Positions 33,041 to 44,093 are shown, counted from the first letter of the stretch. The stretch is 64,000 bases of DNA from Buxus sempervirens (GCA_947561395.2 OX387190.1:27336858-27400857), one strand, 5' to 3'. Notes: generated by a model from the sequence alone, not told the origin. Numbers and translations: made by a program.

Positions 33041-35404
33041 ATGGCATCAAAGCTTGTGTATCTGCTCTTCTTTGGTTTACTGTCCACAATAGAAGTTCAG
33101 TCCCAGCAATCCAACATCACTACGGGCTCTACTCTTTACACAAACGCAACCCCTAACTCTTGGCCTTCTCCATCTGGTCGATTTGCTTTGGGGTTTTATG
33201 GGAGAGGTAAGGGGTTCAAGGTCGGAATTTGGCTAGTGGGAGCTCCTAAAGACACCATTGTTTGGACAGCACAAAGAGATGAACCAGTGATTTCACTTGG
33301 CGCGACGCTTTTCTTCTCCGCTGACGGTAGGCTCCTCCTTAGAAGTACCCTTGGACATGTATCACTTGCAGGTAACATCCAAAGAGCCTCATTTGCATCC
33401 ATGCTTGATTCAGGAAATTTTGTTCTCTATGACTCTGGATTCAACATTGTATGGGAGAGTTTTGATCACCCAACTGATACCATTTTGGCTGGACAAAGAC
33501 TCTTGCCAGGCATCTTTCTGTCCTCAAGTGTCTCTGGGGCTGATTATACTGGCCAATTTATGCTTAGGATGCAGTATGACGGAAATCTTGGAGCTAGTCC
33601 TATAAGAAGTCTGCAATCTGGTAGATATCTTTATTGGGCAACAAATACTGGCAATAGATTAAGGGGCAATGTATCATTGAATCTAGACCAAGATGGCCGC
33701 TTGTACCTCCAAAATTCCTCAAGGTCCATCAAAAAAAATCTAACAGATGGCAAATTTGCTACTGGAGGTGTGTTCTTGTACCGGTCTACATTTGATGTAG
33801 ATGGCATTTTGAGGCTGTATTTGCATTATATTGGGATAAATGGTAGTTCAAATGCGTCGACTGTATGGTCAGCAATGAACAACGAAGATCGCTGCAAGGT
33901 GACAGGAATCTGTGGCTTAAATAGCTACTGCACAATTGATGGTTCGATGCTCAGTTGTCGTTGTCCTCCTGGCTTTGTTTTTGTTGATTTGAACGAGACA
34001 TCACGGGGCTGCAAATTAAACTCCACTGCAGGAGCTAACTGCTTTAGCAATGGAGTTAAGGAGATTTATAACATGTCATCCCTAGTAAATACCAGGTGGG
34101 AAGAAGAAGAATATGGGATCTGGTTGCAGACTAGTGAAGAAGACTGTGAGAAGCGTTGTTTAAATGACTGTAATTGTATTGTGGCGATGTTTAGAGATCA
34201 AACATGTTGGCTGCTGAAGCTTCCAGTGAGATATGGGAGGAAAAATGTAAATGAGTCAACAAGAACTTTTATTAAGATAGGAATAGAGGGATCCTCTGGT
34301 GCTCTCATCCCCAACACAACTGTCTTTGAGAAGATCACAAAGAAGCATGAGAAGAAGATCCTCATTGTGGGTATTGCACTAATCACACTTTCTTTGATTG
34401 TCTTAGTATCTTCTGCAGGTTGTTTGATCTACACGCATCAATGTTTTGGATACAAGCCCATTGACAGCCATGTTAGCTCATTTGACGTGATCGAAGAAAT
34501 AAACCTACGAGCGTTCACATACAACGAGATCGTAAAAGCCACAGATGGTTTCAAGGAGGAGATCGGCAAAGGTGCTTCCGGAAAGGTTTATAAAGGCTCA
34601 TTAGAAAGCAATGGTGGAAAGGAAATTGCTGTGAAGGAACTGGTGAAGGTGATTGAAGAAGGAGAGAGCGAGTTTCGAAATGCGATGAAGATCATTGGAA
34701 GGACACACCATAAGAACTTGATAAAACTGCTTGGTTTTTGCAGTGAAGGATCAAATAGGCTTCTAGTTTATGAATACATGAAGAATGGCTCACTTGGGGA
34801 CCTTCTCTTCAAATCCCAAACTCGCCCTAGTTGGACCGAGAGAGTGCGAATTTCGCTGGAGATAGCGAGAGGAATTCAGTACCTCCATGAACAGTGTGAG
34901 ACTCGTATCATCCATTGCGACATAAAGCCTTATAACATACTCATGGATGAATCATGGTGTGTAAAGATATCGGATTTTGGATTGTCTAAACTGCTGAAGC
35001 CAGATCAAACCAGAACCTACACCACACCAAGAGGAACAAGAGGGTATGAAGCCCCAGAATGGCATAGAAATGCACCTATAACGATGAAAGCAGATGTCTA
35101 TAGCTATGGAATTGTATTGTTTGAGATCATATGTTGCAGGAAGAAGTTGGAGCTCTCTGTTCCAGATGAAGAAATAATTTTGATTGACTGGGTTTGCAAG
35201 TGTTATGAGGCTGGTGAATTAGCAAGGCTGGTTGGAACTCAAGAAGTGGAATCAGCGGAATTGGAGAGGATGGTGAAGACAGGAATGTGGTGCATTCAGG
35301 AAGAACCGGGTTCTCGCCCTTCAATGAAGATGGTGATGATGATGCTGGAGGGGACTGTGGAAGCACCAACTCCCCCTCCAATATCTTCTACACTTGCTAT
35401 CTAA
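33041..35404 (+). CDS. G-type lectin S-receptor-like serine/threonine-protein kinase (LECRK/RLK1 type)
   Basis: An intronless host gene of 787 residues, normal length for the family. The order is: signal peptide (1 to about 21), B-lectin domain (about 25-150), EGF/PAN-like cysteine-rich region (about 285-410, with CKVTGICGLNSYC and CEKRCLNDCNC), membrane segment (about 440-464), and kinase domain (about 505-770). Kinase landmarks are present: glycine loop GKGASGKVY (509-517), lysine in AVKEL (532), catalytic loop HCDIKPYNIL (625-634), DFG (645-647) and APE (671-673). The catalytic loop has Cys before Asp, so this is a non-RD kinase, the class common among immune receptors. Many NxT/NxS sites occur in the ectodomain. 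It should sit in the plasma membrane and sense an extracellular ligand, probably in stress or defence; the ligand is unknown. The frame is open further upstream, but 33041 is the first ATG and starts the signal peptide. Confidence 0.95.
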   Translation: MASKLVYLLFFGLLSTIEVQSQQSNITTGSTLYTNATPNSWPSPSGRFALGFYGRGKGFKVGIWLVGAPKDTIVWTAQRDEPVISLGATLFFSADGRLLLRSTLGHVSLAGNIQRASFASMLDSGNFVLYDSGFNIVWESFDHPTDTILAGQRLLPGIFLSSSVSGADYTGQFMLRMQYDGNLGASPIRSLQSGRYLYWATNTGNRLRGNVSLNLDQDGRLYLQNSSRSIKKNLTDGKFATGGVFLYRSTFDVDGILRLYLHYIGINGSSNASTVWSAMNNEDRCKVTGICGLNSYCTIDGSMLSCRCPPGFVFVDLNETSRGCKLNSTAGANCFSNGVKEIYNMSSLVNTRWEEEEYGIWLQTSEEDCEKRCLNDCNCIVAMFRDQTCWLLKLPVRYGRKNVNESTRTFIKIGIEGSSGALIPNTTVFEKITKKHEKKILIVGIALITLSLIVLVSSAGCLIYTHQCFGYKPIDSHVSSFDVIEEINLRAFTYNEIVKATDGFKEEIGKGASGKVYKGSLESNGGKEIAVKELVKVIEEGESEFRNAMKIIGRTHHKNLIKLLGFCSEGSNRLLVYEYMKNGSLGDLLFKSQTRPSWTERVRISLEIARGIQYLHEQCETRIIHCDIKPYNILMDESWCVKISDFGLSKLLKPDQTRTYTTPRGTRGYEAPEWHRNAPITMKADVYSYGIVLFEIICCRKKLELSVPDEEIILIDWVCKCYEAGELARLVGTQEVESAELERMVKTGMWCIQEEPGSRPSMKMVMMMLEGTVEAPTPPPISSTLAI

Positions 35405-35643
35405 CTTAGCTAGGTTCTATATTATTAGTGTGTGAAATGATATCTAGGGTTATCCATTGCACCTTTTTTAATCTATTACAGTGAAATTAATTTAAATAAA
35501 TGTCATGGTCTATGAAAATCTTGCTCAAAAATATTTATTTGTTATTGTGGTCCTATTTCTTAGTGTAGTTGTTCCTACGCGTTCATCTTTTGAGCTCATA
35601 TATATACTATTAAGGAATATATTAAACATATAAAAGTTTTCCC
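35405..35643. other. 3' flank of the receptor kinase gene
   Basis: AT-rich sequence with AATAAA-like signals (AAATAAATG near 35494). It is expected to hold the 3' UTR and polyadenylation site. No other feature is seen. Confidence 0.5.
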
Positions 35644-35679
35644 CTACTATCAGCTTGAGCTTTTAGTAGGAACGGTGTT
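35644..35679 (-). repeat. Dispersed repeat, copy 2 (inverted relative to 5694-5729)
   Basis: This is an exact 36-bp reverse complement of 5694-5729, with weaker similarity for another 30 bp towards lower coordinates. It lies a few bases outside the LTR that begins at 35687. Confidence 0.7.
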
Positions 35680-35686
35680 CTACATG

Positions 35687-38108
35687 TGTGAGACATGGAA
35701 ATGTCACCTAAGATGACCTTCAGTGTCTTTACGCGGGGATCATTAAAAGTAAAGAGTCGCCACCATTCAAGTTAAGGTGTGAATGGACACCAAAGGGTTC
35801 ATAAAAGCCAAATAGAGCCAATGTAGCTTTAATACAAAGAAAACTCCAGAGATCAGGTAAGGGGAACTATTTATGAGCGGGGGAAGGTGTTAGGCACCCC
35901 CACTCATCCGTCTAAGACGGTTGCCATATATTTGCTCATGCTAAGGGTTGTTTGCTAACTGAAATCAAGAAAGGAGTGCTTGAAATTAAGCACCATGTGT
36001 GTGATTCCTTCATATGAATAATCCAATAGATTTTGGACTCTCTTTATGGAAATATCACTTCTAGAACTTCATGAGTGAATGAAAATCAAAGTAGAAATGA
36101 AGAAAAATCCAGCTAAGGTAAATCTGGAAAAATCTGGTTATGAGAACTTGAAGACTTCGATCAACCATAAATCACTCAATTTAAATTCAAATCAAATGAA
36201 ACCAAAGCCATTTGAAATCTGGTACAGTATAGAGTATACAGTAAAAAACTTAGCTCAATCCGATTTAAAATAAGAGAAAAACACTCTATGGAAATCCGCT
36301 GCTGTAACTCGGAAAAAGCGGTGAGTAAGCATTTTCAAAACACTATTCGTGGAGTTTGGCTCCATATAAATTCATGAAAATTTGCATGGATGAAGTATGT
36401 GGTGCCATATTTTAAATGAAATAAGCCTCACACAAAACTCCATCCAGGTGTGACTTGTGTGTGCGCCTGAATAGGCCTAGAAGACCACAGATTAGCTCAG
36501 GACTATGCCATTGAGCAGCTCTGAGTCAATCGAGCACACAGGCCACAAATCAAATCAAAATCTGCTGAAACTAGTTGGAGATGAAAATAAGATGAAAATA
36601 GATTCCTCAAAGAAAACACAGAAATTGAAATCACCCAAAATGGATTAAAATTGAGCAAATGGTGCACCATCAAAGCGGCAAGTTCAGCAATCTGGGCTGA
36701 ACTAATTTACAGACTTTGAACCGATGGTGTAAAAAATTGGCTCCATAAAAATGAATAAAAATTTCTAGATACAAAGTAGGCCATTTCATCTATCACATGT
36801 CTTTGGAATCGCTCAAAAATTCATCCGGAGGATGAAGTTATAAGCATTCCAAGACAGGCCACAGATGCTGCCCTGTTTTGAAGATTTTTGAATAAAAGGT
36901 GAAAACCAGTGCATGTGGATTCGACCAAAACAATCTTGAAATCAAGAAAATAACTCATAAAGTTCTAAAAATTCATTCTAGGCTTGGAATCTTAGATTTT
37001 CCATATTGAGCATGGAAAATCCAAGATCTAACTTATTCTTGCAAAACAGTGAAAAGTGTGTGTGAGATGTTGAAAACCACATATCTAGGAGAAGATTGGA
37101 ATCCACTGCTGTTGAAAGCATGGATTCCTGCATCTTATCCAAATACAAATACAAAATAGATCAGATAAGCAACTATGGGCAAAAAAATAACCAACATGCT
37201 CTTCATCATATGTAGGTTCTAGGCTTAGAGGATCCATCCCATTTTCCTTTTCCCCAGGCTCTTTCTTCACGTTTTACGGCTAGAGAGGATTCCCAGGTAC
37301 TTTGGAAGAGGTTTGGGGCTACAAAATTCCACCCAAGGCCTTACACTACAGAAAGGTAGAAGTTGGGAGTTGGAAATGTAAAGAAGAAGTTGGAAATGAA
37401 ATAGAACTTTACCTTTGATGACTTGAGCACTTGAGGCAGCAATCCAGCAGAGTTTTCCCTCTTCTTGCAAAGCTTCCAAGCTTTAAATTATCAGCCATTT
37501 GCAAGAGGAGGACCCCTCTATTTATAGGCACAACCAAGGGCATAAGAGTCCCAAGGGTATGCCAAAAAACTCTTCTAGATTATTCCAATTCTCATTAAAG
37601 GCTTGAATTGGAGTAATTTCGCAAGTTTCGGAGGGTGAAATAAGGAGTTCAAGTCCCTGAGAGAGAGGTAATATGTGTAAATAAGGCTCAGAGATCGAGC
37701 CATTTCGCAAATCGCCAAAACAACCAAAATCGCATACACAGTGCGGTTTCCACAGAACCGTCACTTTATGTGCGGTTTCCATGTAAATTCACCTCAACCG
37801 CACATACAGGGTGGTTCCAATTCAGTTACGCTTGTCATGATTGCTGGTGATGTGGCTCAATGGCCAAAGCTTCTAGAAGCCACGTGGCAGCTCACGCGAG
37901 AAGCATGAACATCAACTGTGCTGTGTATGCGGTTGCAACCGTACATATAGGGCGGTTGAGACCAAATTCTCAAAAACCGTATATTCAGTGCGGTTAGCAT
38001 CATTCTTGAGTATTTTTGAGTGTTTGACACATGTCAAGGCTCAAATAAAACATTTAAAGTTCTTTTTGACTGTTCTCTTATATTGAAGTGCAATTTGGGG
38101 TGTCTACT
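35687..38108 (-). repeat. 3' LTR of element E
   Basis: About 2.4 kb, beginning TGTGAGACATGG on the plus strand. It has the shared tail motif GTGGCGACTC (complement of 35754-35763), the GGGGGAAGGTGTTAGGCACC block near 35880, a TATA box (CTATTTATAG, 37518-37527, minus sense) and a GCGGTT/AACCGC palindrome array at about 37739-37998. Confidence 0.85.
37739..37998. repeat. Palindrome array, GCGGTT/AACCGC type, in LTR of element E
   Basis: GTGCGGTT and AACCGCAC half-sites alternate across about 260 bp, about 210 bp upstream of the TATA box in minus sense. The units are looser than in the other LTRs. Confidence 0.65.
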
Positions 38109-38122
38109 ACTGCCCCCTCTTT
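38109..38122 (-). other. Polypurine tract of element E
   Basis: The minus strand reads AAAGAGGGGGCAGT directly before the LTR. This matches the tract layout of the TR-GAG-like element and element F. Confidence 0.7.
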
Positions 38123-38458
38123 GCTGGAATTGGAATCAATTGACAGCGGAGAGCCAAAAGACCCGCAAATTGTGCTGCCTAAGATCATGTCCATTCAATC
38201 ATAACTTGCAAGAACTCCAAAATATGAATTTTGGAAAAAAGAATTTGTTTAGAAGATTTGATGAAAAGTCCCTAACTTTAAGGGGGCAAACCCTCTTCTC
38301 GCGTCTCACAGAGCACTCGTGGCTATGAAGTGAGATTTGAGCAAAATTTTAAAACAAAAGTTGATAGGGTGGTGTTTCTTGCAATTCACAACTATCTTGG
38401 ACACAAATCTCTTGAAATAGAAAGGAAATAGTTTTGAAAATCAATTTTTTGTGCTAAC

Positions 38459-38532
38459 CATACTTGAAATGCGGTTTTTGACAATTTCAATACCAACCGC
38501 TCTGTTTGTGCGGTTCTCTAGGTTGCATAAAA
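38459..38532 (+). promoter_or_regulatory. Presumed promoter of the antisense PMD gene in element E (GCGGTT palindromes plus TATA-like box)
   Basis: Inverted half-sites TGCGGTT...AACCGC and GTGCGGTT...AAACCG occur here, followed by GCATAAAACC. The half-site core is the same as in E's own LTR. A GC-rich, CT-rich leader-like region follows, similar to the one after the corresponding array in element F (44094 onward). Confidence 0.5.
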
Positions 38533-40170
38533 CCGAGACCGCGACCGCGGCTCCTCACTTTACCTTCACGAAAACCCTCGACTTCCCGAGCTCATCATCA
38601 TCGTCTTCTCTCGTGACCGTGTCTTTCCTCTGATTTTTCGTCCTTCTTCTCCGGCGACATCACCCCCTCTGGCGACTTCTTTTCCGGCGACATTGTTATT
38701 CGCCAACGTTTCCCAACGTCTGCAACACTCAGCAACAACTTCAACATTCCTTGGTGACTGTTGGTTCTTATTCTAGTCTACCCTCTTTACTGTTTGACAG
38801 TGCTCTTCATTGCCACTTAGGATTTCATTCGAAGCGCCATCCAACATTGGAGTGCCCTTCCTCGTGGGTGAACTGATTTCTTGCTTTGAGACCCCCGGTG
38901 AGATAAAGCTTCAATTTTTCTTTGCAAAAACCTTCATTTCGGCTAAAATAGGTATGCCGAAACTCTGATCTTTCTTTTGCTTCTCTAGTATTCTACCGGA
39001 GAACATCACATACACTTGTTATTGTCATATTTGACTTGTAATGTTGACTCTATGAATCAATCCCTTATTCAATGATTCTGCTCATGTTGGAACCATGCTC
39101 TGATGCACATCTGAATGCATTTGTTCTTCTTTAATGAATGCCTTGATTTTTCCTTCCGTTGGCAATGTGATTTATTGTTTCTGTAAACTAGAACCCTGCA
39201 CATATCCCTTGGTGTATGGGCGACCAAAGCCCCAATTTTGCTTGAATCTGCCACCTGGGGATTTACCAGCCAGATTATCCTTGTCTTGAGCATTAGTAAT
39301 CTCCAGGTTATTGAACTGTCTCTATTCTTTCCTCATGCTTTGTTGCACTTCTTTCCTCACCACTCTTGCCATTTTCACATGCTTAGGTTTCCCATTCTTT
39401 GATCACTTGAGCATTGATGTGTGCTTCAGTACTGATTTTTCTTGAATGCTGGTTACTCTTTGAATATGTTCTGATTCATGGTTTTTGTGACTTCCTTGAT
39501 TTTTCTTCGACATGCTGACTTTGAGCTTTATATGATAATGATCTCACTCTGTCTATTTTGATATAACTTTACTTGAGCTGAACACTTGTAGCATTTGCTT
39601 CAGTGACCCCAAACGATTCTATCCACTGTTTTGGGTTTGGATACCATAGTTCTCTGCATCTATAATTTGAATGATTCCAATTTTTCCATGTGTTTCCCTT
39701 CTTACCGGAGTCCTAACACAAACGGGCTTGAACAACCTCATGTTAATTTGAGCATGCCTTGACTACCCTAAAATCATACAAAAGTAGATGATTAGGTATT
39801 GGGATATGAACTTCCAACTAAAGATGCTGATCCATGATACACTCTTTTTTTTTTTATTATAACCATATAAGAAGGACATATAAGAAACTTATTTCCTATA
39901 TATAATACTTATATATAACAGAGATAGCTATATAACAATGAATCTTCTTAAAAATTTTTTTTTCCTTCCTTTTTATTTTTTATTTTTCAAAGAGTCAAAT
40001 CCTGGTTTGGTCTGGCACTTTTGGGGTGCTTCTTCCGATCTCCATTTTTTCTGCAAACAAAACAAATTTGGTTAAACTAAAGAACAACAATTTTAAGGAA
40101 AAACATGAAAGAAATTTATGACTTTAAAAGTAGAAACATAATGAATTTCTCCCTGCAATTTGGTCTTGTA

Positions 40171-41053
40171 GATGGCCCGCACCCGTCGTGTTTCTCGGGG
40201 TCCCGCAGATGAGCCTTCATCTTCGAGGCTTCGGATGGACTCGGCCGATGTGGCATCTTCTTCTAGGGCCGAGCCGGATCCTGATCTTTCCTCTTCTAGC
40301 AATCTGGAGATCTCAAATTCAGATTCTGGAGCATCCGGGGGTTCGTGAGAGCCTACCCCTGAGGTATTCTCTTTTCTCTTCAAAATCCAGGCCTTTCCCT
40401 TACAATCATTTAACCTGACCCCATCCTGTTTGCATTTCTAGCCCGCTGCTGAGGTTCGAGGTCGCAGGGGAGCTCGCCGCAGAAGTAGGGTAGAGGCCCG
40501 GGTGACTCGCGTTGCCATTCCTGCGGGGATAGCGGATCAGATCCGAGATACCCCTCTTCTTCATGATCTGAGGACGCACCCTTCTGCGGGCGTCAGGGCT
40601 GACATTCCCCTTGTCTACCCGTCTTCTCATTTTCACAGGAGTTGGGCTCTTTTCGCCGAGATAGTGGCTGCATGTTCGACTCCTTTGCGTCGAGAGATGA
40701 GCCGTTTTGGGTTCGGCCCATTCATCACCATCACCGGCGTTCGTCAGGATCGTCCTCTGATAGCGGCTATGATGGAGCGGTTTTTTCCAAAGACCTTGAG
40801 CTTCCACTTGCCTGATGTAGAGATTGGGATTCGTCCCTCTGACTTCGCTCTCATTACCGGGATCAGGATGACTGGAGATGTCATCACTGAGTTGGATAGG
40901 CCAGCCGATTCGGAGATTGCCGAGCTTTTGGGATATGAGGAGATGCCAGTGGAGGCATGGGACAAGAGCAGGATCACAAGCATTTCCTGGACCTGGTTGA
41001 GGAAGACCTTGGAGAGGAGATATAGTACCGTGGCAGCGAAGCATCCCAGCTTC
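40171..41053 (+). CDS. Antisense plant mobile domain (PMD/MAIN-like) gene of element E, 5' part
   Basis: The plus-strand coding region is antisense to element E. A short first exon starts MARTRRVSRGPADEP at 40171. After a GT-AG type intron comes an RG-rich start (VRGRRGARRRSR) and then a PMD-like domain (RADIPLVYPSSH, MMERFFPKTLSFHLPDVEIG, IRPSDFALITGIRMTG). Host PMD proteins such as MAIN and MAIL1 act in the nucleus in silencing and growth, and PMD sequences are known as passengers of plant transposons. The domain is clearly homologous to that of element F. Element F inserts within it at 41054, so the rest lies outside the window. It is treated as part of a fossil element. Confidence 0.7.
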
Positions 41054-42934
41054 TGTGAGACATGGAAAAATCACCGGAATGATCATCCCTCCGTCAACAC
41101 ACGGGCTCAACGCAAAATTGGGAGAGTCGCCACCATTCATTATTTTGGGGTGTGAATGGGCACCAAAATCATCAAAAATAAGCAAAAAAGAGACAAAAGA
41201 AACATTCTTGGATAAAAATAACCCTACTTGAAAATCAAATCCAGAGATGGGTAAGGGGATTAGATTATGAACGGGGGAAGGTGTTAGGCACCCCCATTCA
41301 TCCACACGAAGTGGTAGCCAAGTGTATGTTCATGCAAAAATAAGAAAGCTTGCTAAAATCATAGAAAACCTTGAAAAAGGACCAATGTATGATATTTTCA
41401 CATGAAGATCTAAATGGATTCTAGATCCTCTCTTATGTCAACATCATTTCTGGAATATCACAAAAAGATGTAAATCAAAGCACAAGTTATTCAAAAACCA
41501 AGTTGAATCAAATCCGAGAAATTTGGTAAAAAGTAATGCCATTTGTCTTGAAATCATTCAAATCCAATTTTAAATTGAACCAAACCAAATCCATTTGAAA
41601 GATCTTAGTAAATAAGGGACTCATGCAAAATTTCAAGTCAATCCGGTTGAAATCCTAGGAGTTACGCTCCTTTAAGGTTGCTGTTGCGGATAATCAAAAA
41701 GTGATAAGTGGGCAACTTTGGGAAATTGCATAGAAAAATCCACGAAAATTGGTGTGATTGAAGTCTGAATGACCATCTTTCAAAAGAAACTAGCCTCATA
41801 CAAAAATCCCTTCGGATGTGCCTTGGGTGGTCTCCCGAACAGGCCCCGAAGATCACAGATTTACCCAGAAAAATGCCATTGAGCAGTTCTGAGTAAATCG
41901 GCTACCAATAATTCAAATGGAGTCAAAAAATTATGAAACCAACTGGATTTGAAAATAGACTCATAAAGGAGTGCCCAAAAACAAAAATCACTCGAATCGG
42001 ACTTAAAACAAACACATGGCGCTCCGTCGAAGTGACAAGTTCTGTATTTGAACCTGAACTGTCCAATAAACTTCGACAGAGAGGTGTCAAAAATCCGTTC
42101 GATAGAAATTTATGAAATTTGGTGGACGTAAACTAGACAGCCTCACCTTTCCCATGGTTCTAGAATTGCTCCAAAATTCATCCGGACGATGAAGTTATGA
42201 GCGTCCGAAGTAAGGGTACAGGTGCTGTCCAGTCAGGCCTTTTTTGAGTAAAACCAATGCAAAAATGTGACAAAGTGTGTGCCATTCGTGCAAGATGAAC
42301 ACAAAACCTTTAAAAATCATCCAAAGACATTTCATAATTGATTGAGGCCATTTATTTAAGATTTATCACAATGAATGTAATGAATCCCCAAATGTGAGCC
42401 TATCCCGCCAAAATAGTGATATGTATGTGCAAGTGTGAAAAACCATACAAGATCAATAGCATGCATACATATTCATCAAAATGAGGTTCTAAAATAGCCT
42501 AGGGTTCCGTTCCATTATCGTTTCCCTCTGTTCTCTCTCCCCGTTAAACACGGTTCTTCAAGATAATCAAGGGTACTTTGAATATGAAACGGTTTACAAT
42601 CAATCAAAAGGCTTTATGCTACATAGGTTCTAGTACTAGGATCAATCCCCGGTCTCGTTTCTCCTAGATCTCGCCTCCACGTTTTACGGCTAGGGGGAGT
42701 CTCGAGATACTTTGAGCCGGGGAAGGGTTTTCACACACAAAGAAGGCCTTATTCTACAGAAAGGTAGAAGAATAGATCTAGATCTAGGAATGTAAAGACA
42801 GAAAATAAAAGAAAAGTTTGAGGCTTACCTGGGTTCTGGATGCGATCCCGCAGCGGTTTTCTTCTTCTCTTGGAGTTCTTCTTGGCGAGAATTCAAAACA
42901 AGAGTTAATGGCCATTTGCTTGAGGAGGAGCCTC

Positions 42935-42944
42935 CTATTTATAG
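42935..42944 (-). promoter_or_regulatory. TATA box in LTR of element F
   Basis: CTATAAATAG on the minus strand. The position and surroundings match the solo LTR at 12774-12783. Confidence 0.7.
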
Positions 42945-43107
42945 GCAAAGGCTAGGGTTAGGGTTGGTGATAATGGTAGACACAACATAATGTCTATAGC
43001 CCACCAACCTTAACCCTAAGGCTATTTCCGAGATTTCCCCTCATTTAATGAAGGATACGATGGTAAAAGTGAAAAACTCTCGGAAAACCCTAATTTTGAG
43101 CAAAACT

Positions 43108-43258
43108 TGCGTATCCGGTCTGAGTTGCCGGATACACAAGGGCCTTAAGGTATCCGGTATATAATACCGGATACACTAAGCACTGCCTGTATCCGGTATT
43201 TGTCACCGGATACACAGAGGACCACTTGTATCCGGCCTGAGGTTCCGGATACAGGTAA
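43108..43258. repeat. Palindrome array, TATCCGG/CCGGATA type, in LTR of element F
   Basis: Four inverted repeats such as GTATCCGGTCTGAGTTGCCG, TATCCGGTATATAATACCGG and GTATCCGGTATTTGTCACCG lie about 165 bp upstream of the TATA box in minus sense. Confidence 0.88.
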
Positions 43259-43342
43259 AAATTCATTTTCTTCAATTTCTGTGCTGGGTTTCAAGGAGAT
43301 AATGATTTTTGATGATTATTTGTGCAATTTGGGGTGTCTACA

Positions 43343-43357
43343 ACTGCCCTTCTTTGC
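43343..43357 (-). other. Polypurine tract of element F
   Basis: The minus strand reads GCAAAGAAGGGCAGT directly before the LTR start TGTAGACACC. Confidence 0.75.
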
Positions 43358-43746
43358 GGGAGCTGCAAAGCAGTGAGTTGCAAAGATTAGACAAGCCCAA
43401 ATTGCACTCCCTTAAGCATGATTTGCTTGATTCAATTCAATTTTGTAAAAAACAATTTCTGAGTGAAGATTTGCCAAAAAGCCCTAACTTTAAGGGGGGC
43501 ATCTCTCCAAGAGTTCTTAAATTCCACTGAGCTCTCGTGGCTATGAAGTGGATTCTAAGCCCAAAAATAGGATTTTTGAAAACTGATTTTTTATCAAACC
43601 AAGTTGAAAATTGAGTGGATATCTTCCTTTTGACTAGCACATTTCCCAAAGTTGTCCTAAATTCCACCGAGCTCTCGTGGCTGTGAGGTGGATTTTATGG
43701 CAAAAATAGGATTTTGTGAGAAAATAGTGGAATTTGTAGCACAATT

Positions 43747-44014
43747 TTGCTATATTTCTTTTTTCCTCTCCTTTTTCTTTTTCTTTTTCCTTTTTTTTCT
43801 TTTCCTTTCTTTTCTTCTTTTTTTTTTTCATATTTTTCTTTTTCCTTTTTTTCATTTCCTTTTCTTTTTTTTTTTCTCTTTTTTTTCTTTTCTTTTTTTT
43901 TCTTTTCCTTTCTTTTCTTCTTTTTTTTCATATTTTTCTTCTTCTTTTTTCCCTTTTTTATTTCTTTTTCTCTCTTTTTTCCTCTTTTTTCTTTTTTTTT
44001 CTCTTTTTTCTTTT
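43747..44014 (+). repeat. Long polypyrimidine tract
   Basis: About 270 bp made almost only of T and C (TTTTC/TTTTTC units), hence polypurine on the element strand. It lies between the 3' LTR and the antisense promoter. Both strands carry long low-complexity ORFs here that are not genes. Confidence 0.9.
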
Positions 44015-44093
44015 GTATCCGGTATAACATACCGGATAATAGTGAGCTTCTGTGTATCCGGTCTGATTCACCGGATACACATGCTTTTATAAG
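44015..44093 (+). promoter_or_regulatory. Presumed promoter of the antisense PMD gene of element F
   Basis: Two clean palindromes of the TATCCGG type (44016-44038 and 44052-44080) are followed within about 6 bp by TTTATAAG (44086-44093). A GC- and CT-rich leader-like stretch (CGCGCGCGACCGCGAC) follows. The palindrome core equals that of F's LTR. Confidence 0.6.

Larger units (their letters stand above)
35687..41053 (-). mobile_element. Element E: large Tat-type Ty3/gypsy element, 3' part (continues beyond element F)
   Basis: E is a minus-strand fossil whose 3' LTR is 35687-38108. A polypurine tract and about 2.9 kb of interior follow before element F interrupts it at 41054. The flanking 5 bp on the LTR side is ACATG; the other target copy, the 5' LTR and gag-pol should lie right of the window. 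The visible interior carries a plus-strand (antisense) gene of the plant mobile domain family. E and F are homologous but their LTRs are much diverged. I cannot date E with one LTR. Confidence 0.8.
41054..43342 (-). repeat. 3' LTR of element F
   Basis: The 2289-bp LTR begins TGTGAGACATGG and ends GGGTGTCTACA on the plus strand. It is the same subfamily as the solo LTR at 11887-14694 in the opposite orientation. It has tail motif GTGGCGACTC (complement of 41124-41133), TATA box (42935-42944, minus sense) and a TATCCGG palindrome array (43108-43258). Confidence 0.9.

Noticed and set aside
41054-43342. Reading this LTR as a solo LTR
   Set aside because: The flanking five bases do not match (GCTTC versus ACTGC), and a polypurine tract with an element interior follows, so it is the 3' LTR of element F.
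43688-44030. Long phenylalanine-rich or lysine-rich ORFs on both strands
   Set aside because: Translation of a pure TTTTC tract; low complexity only.
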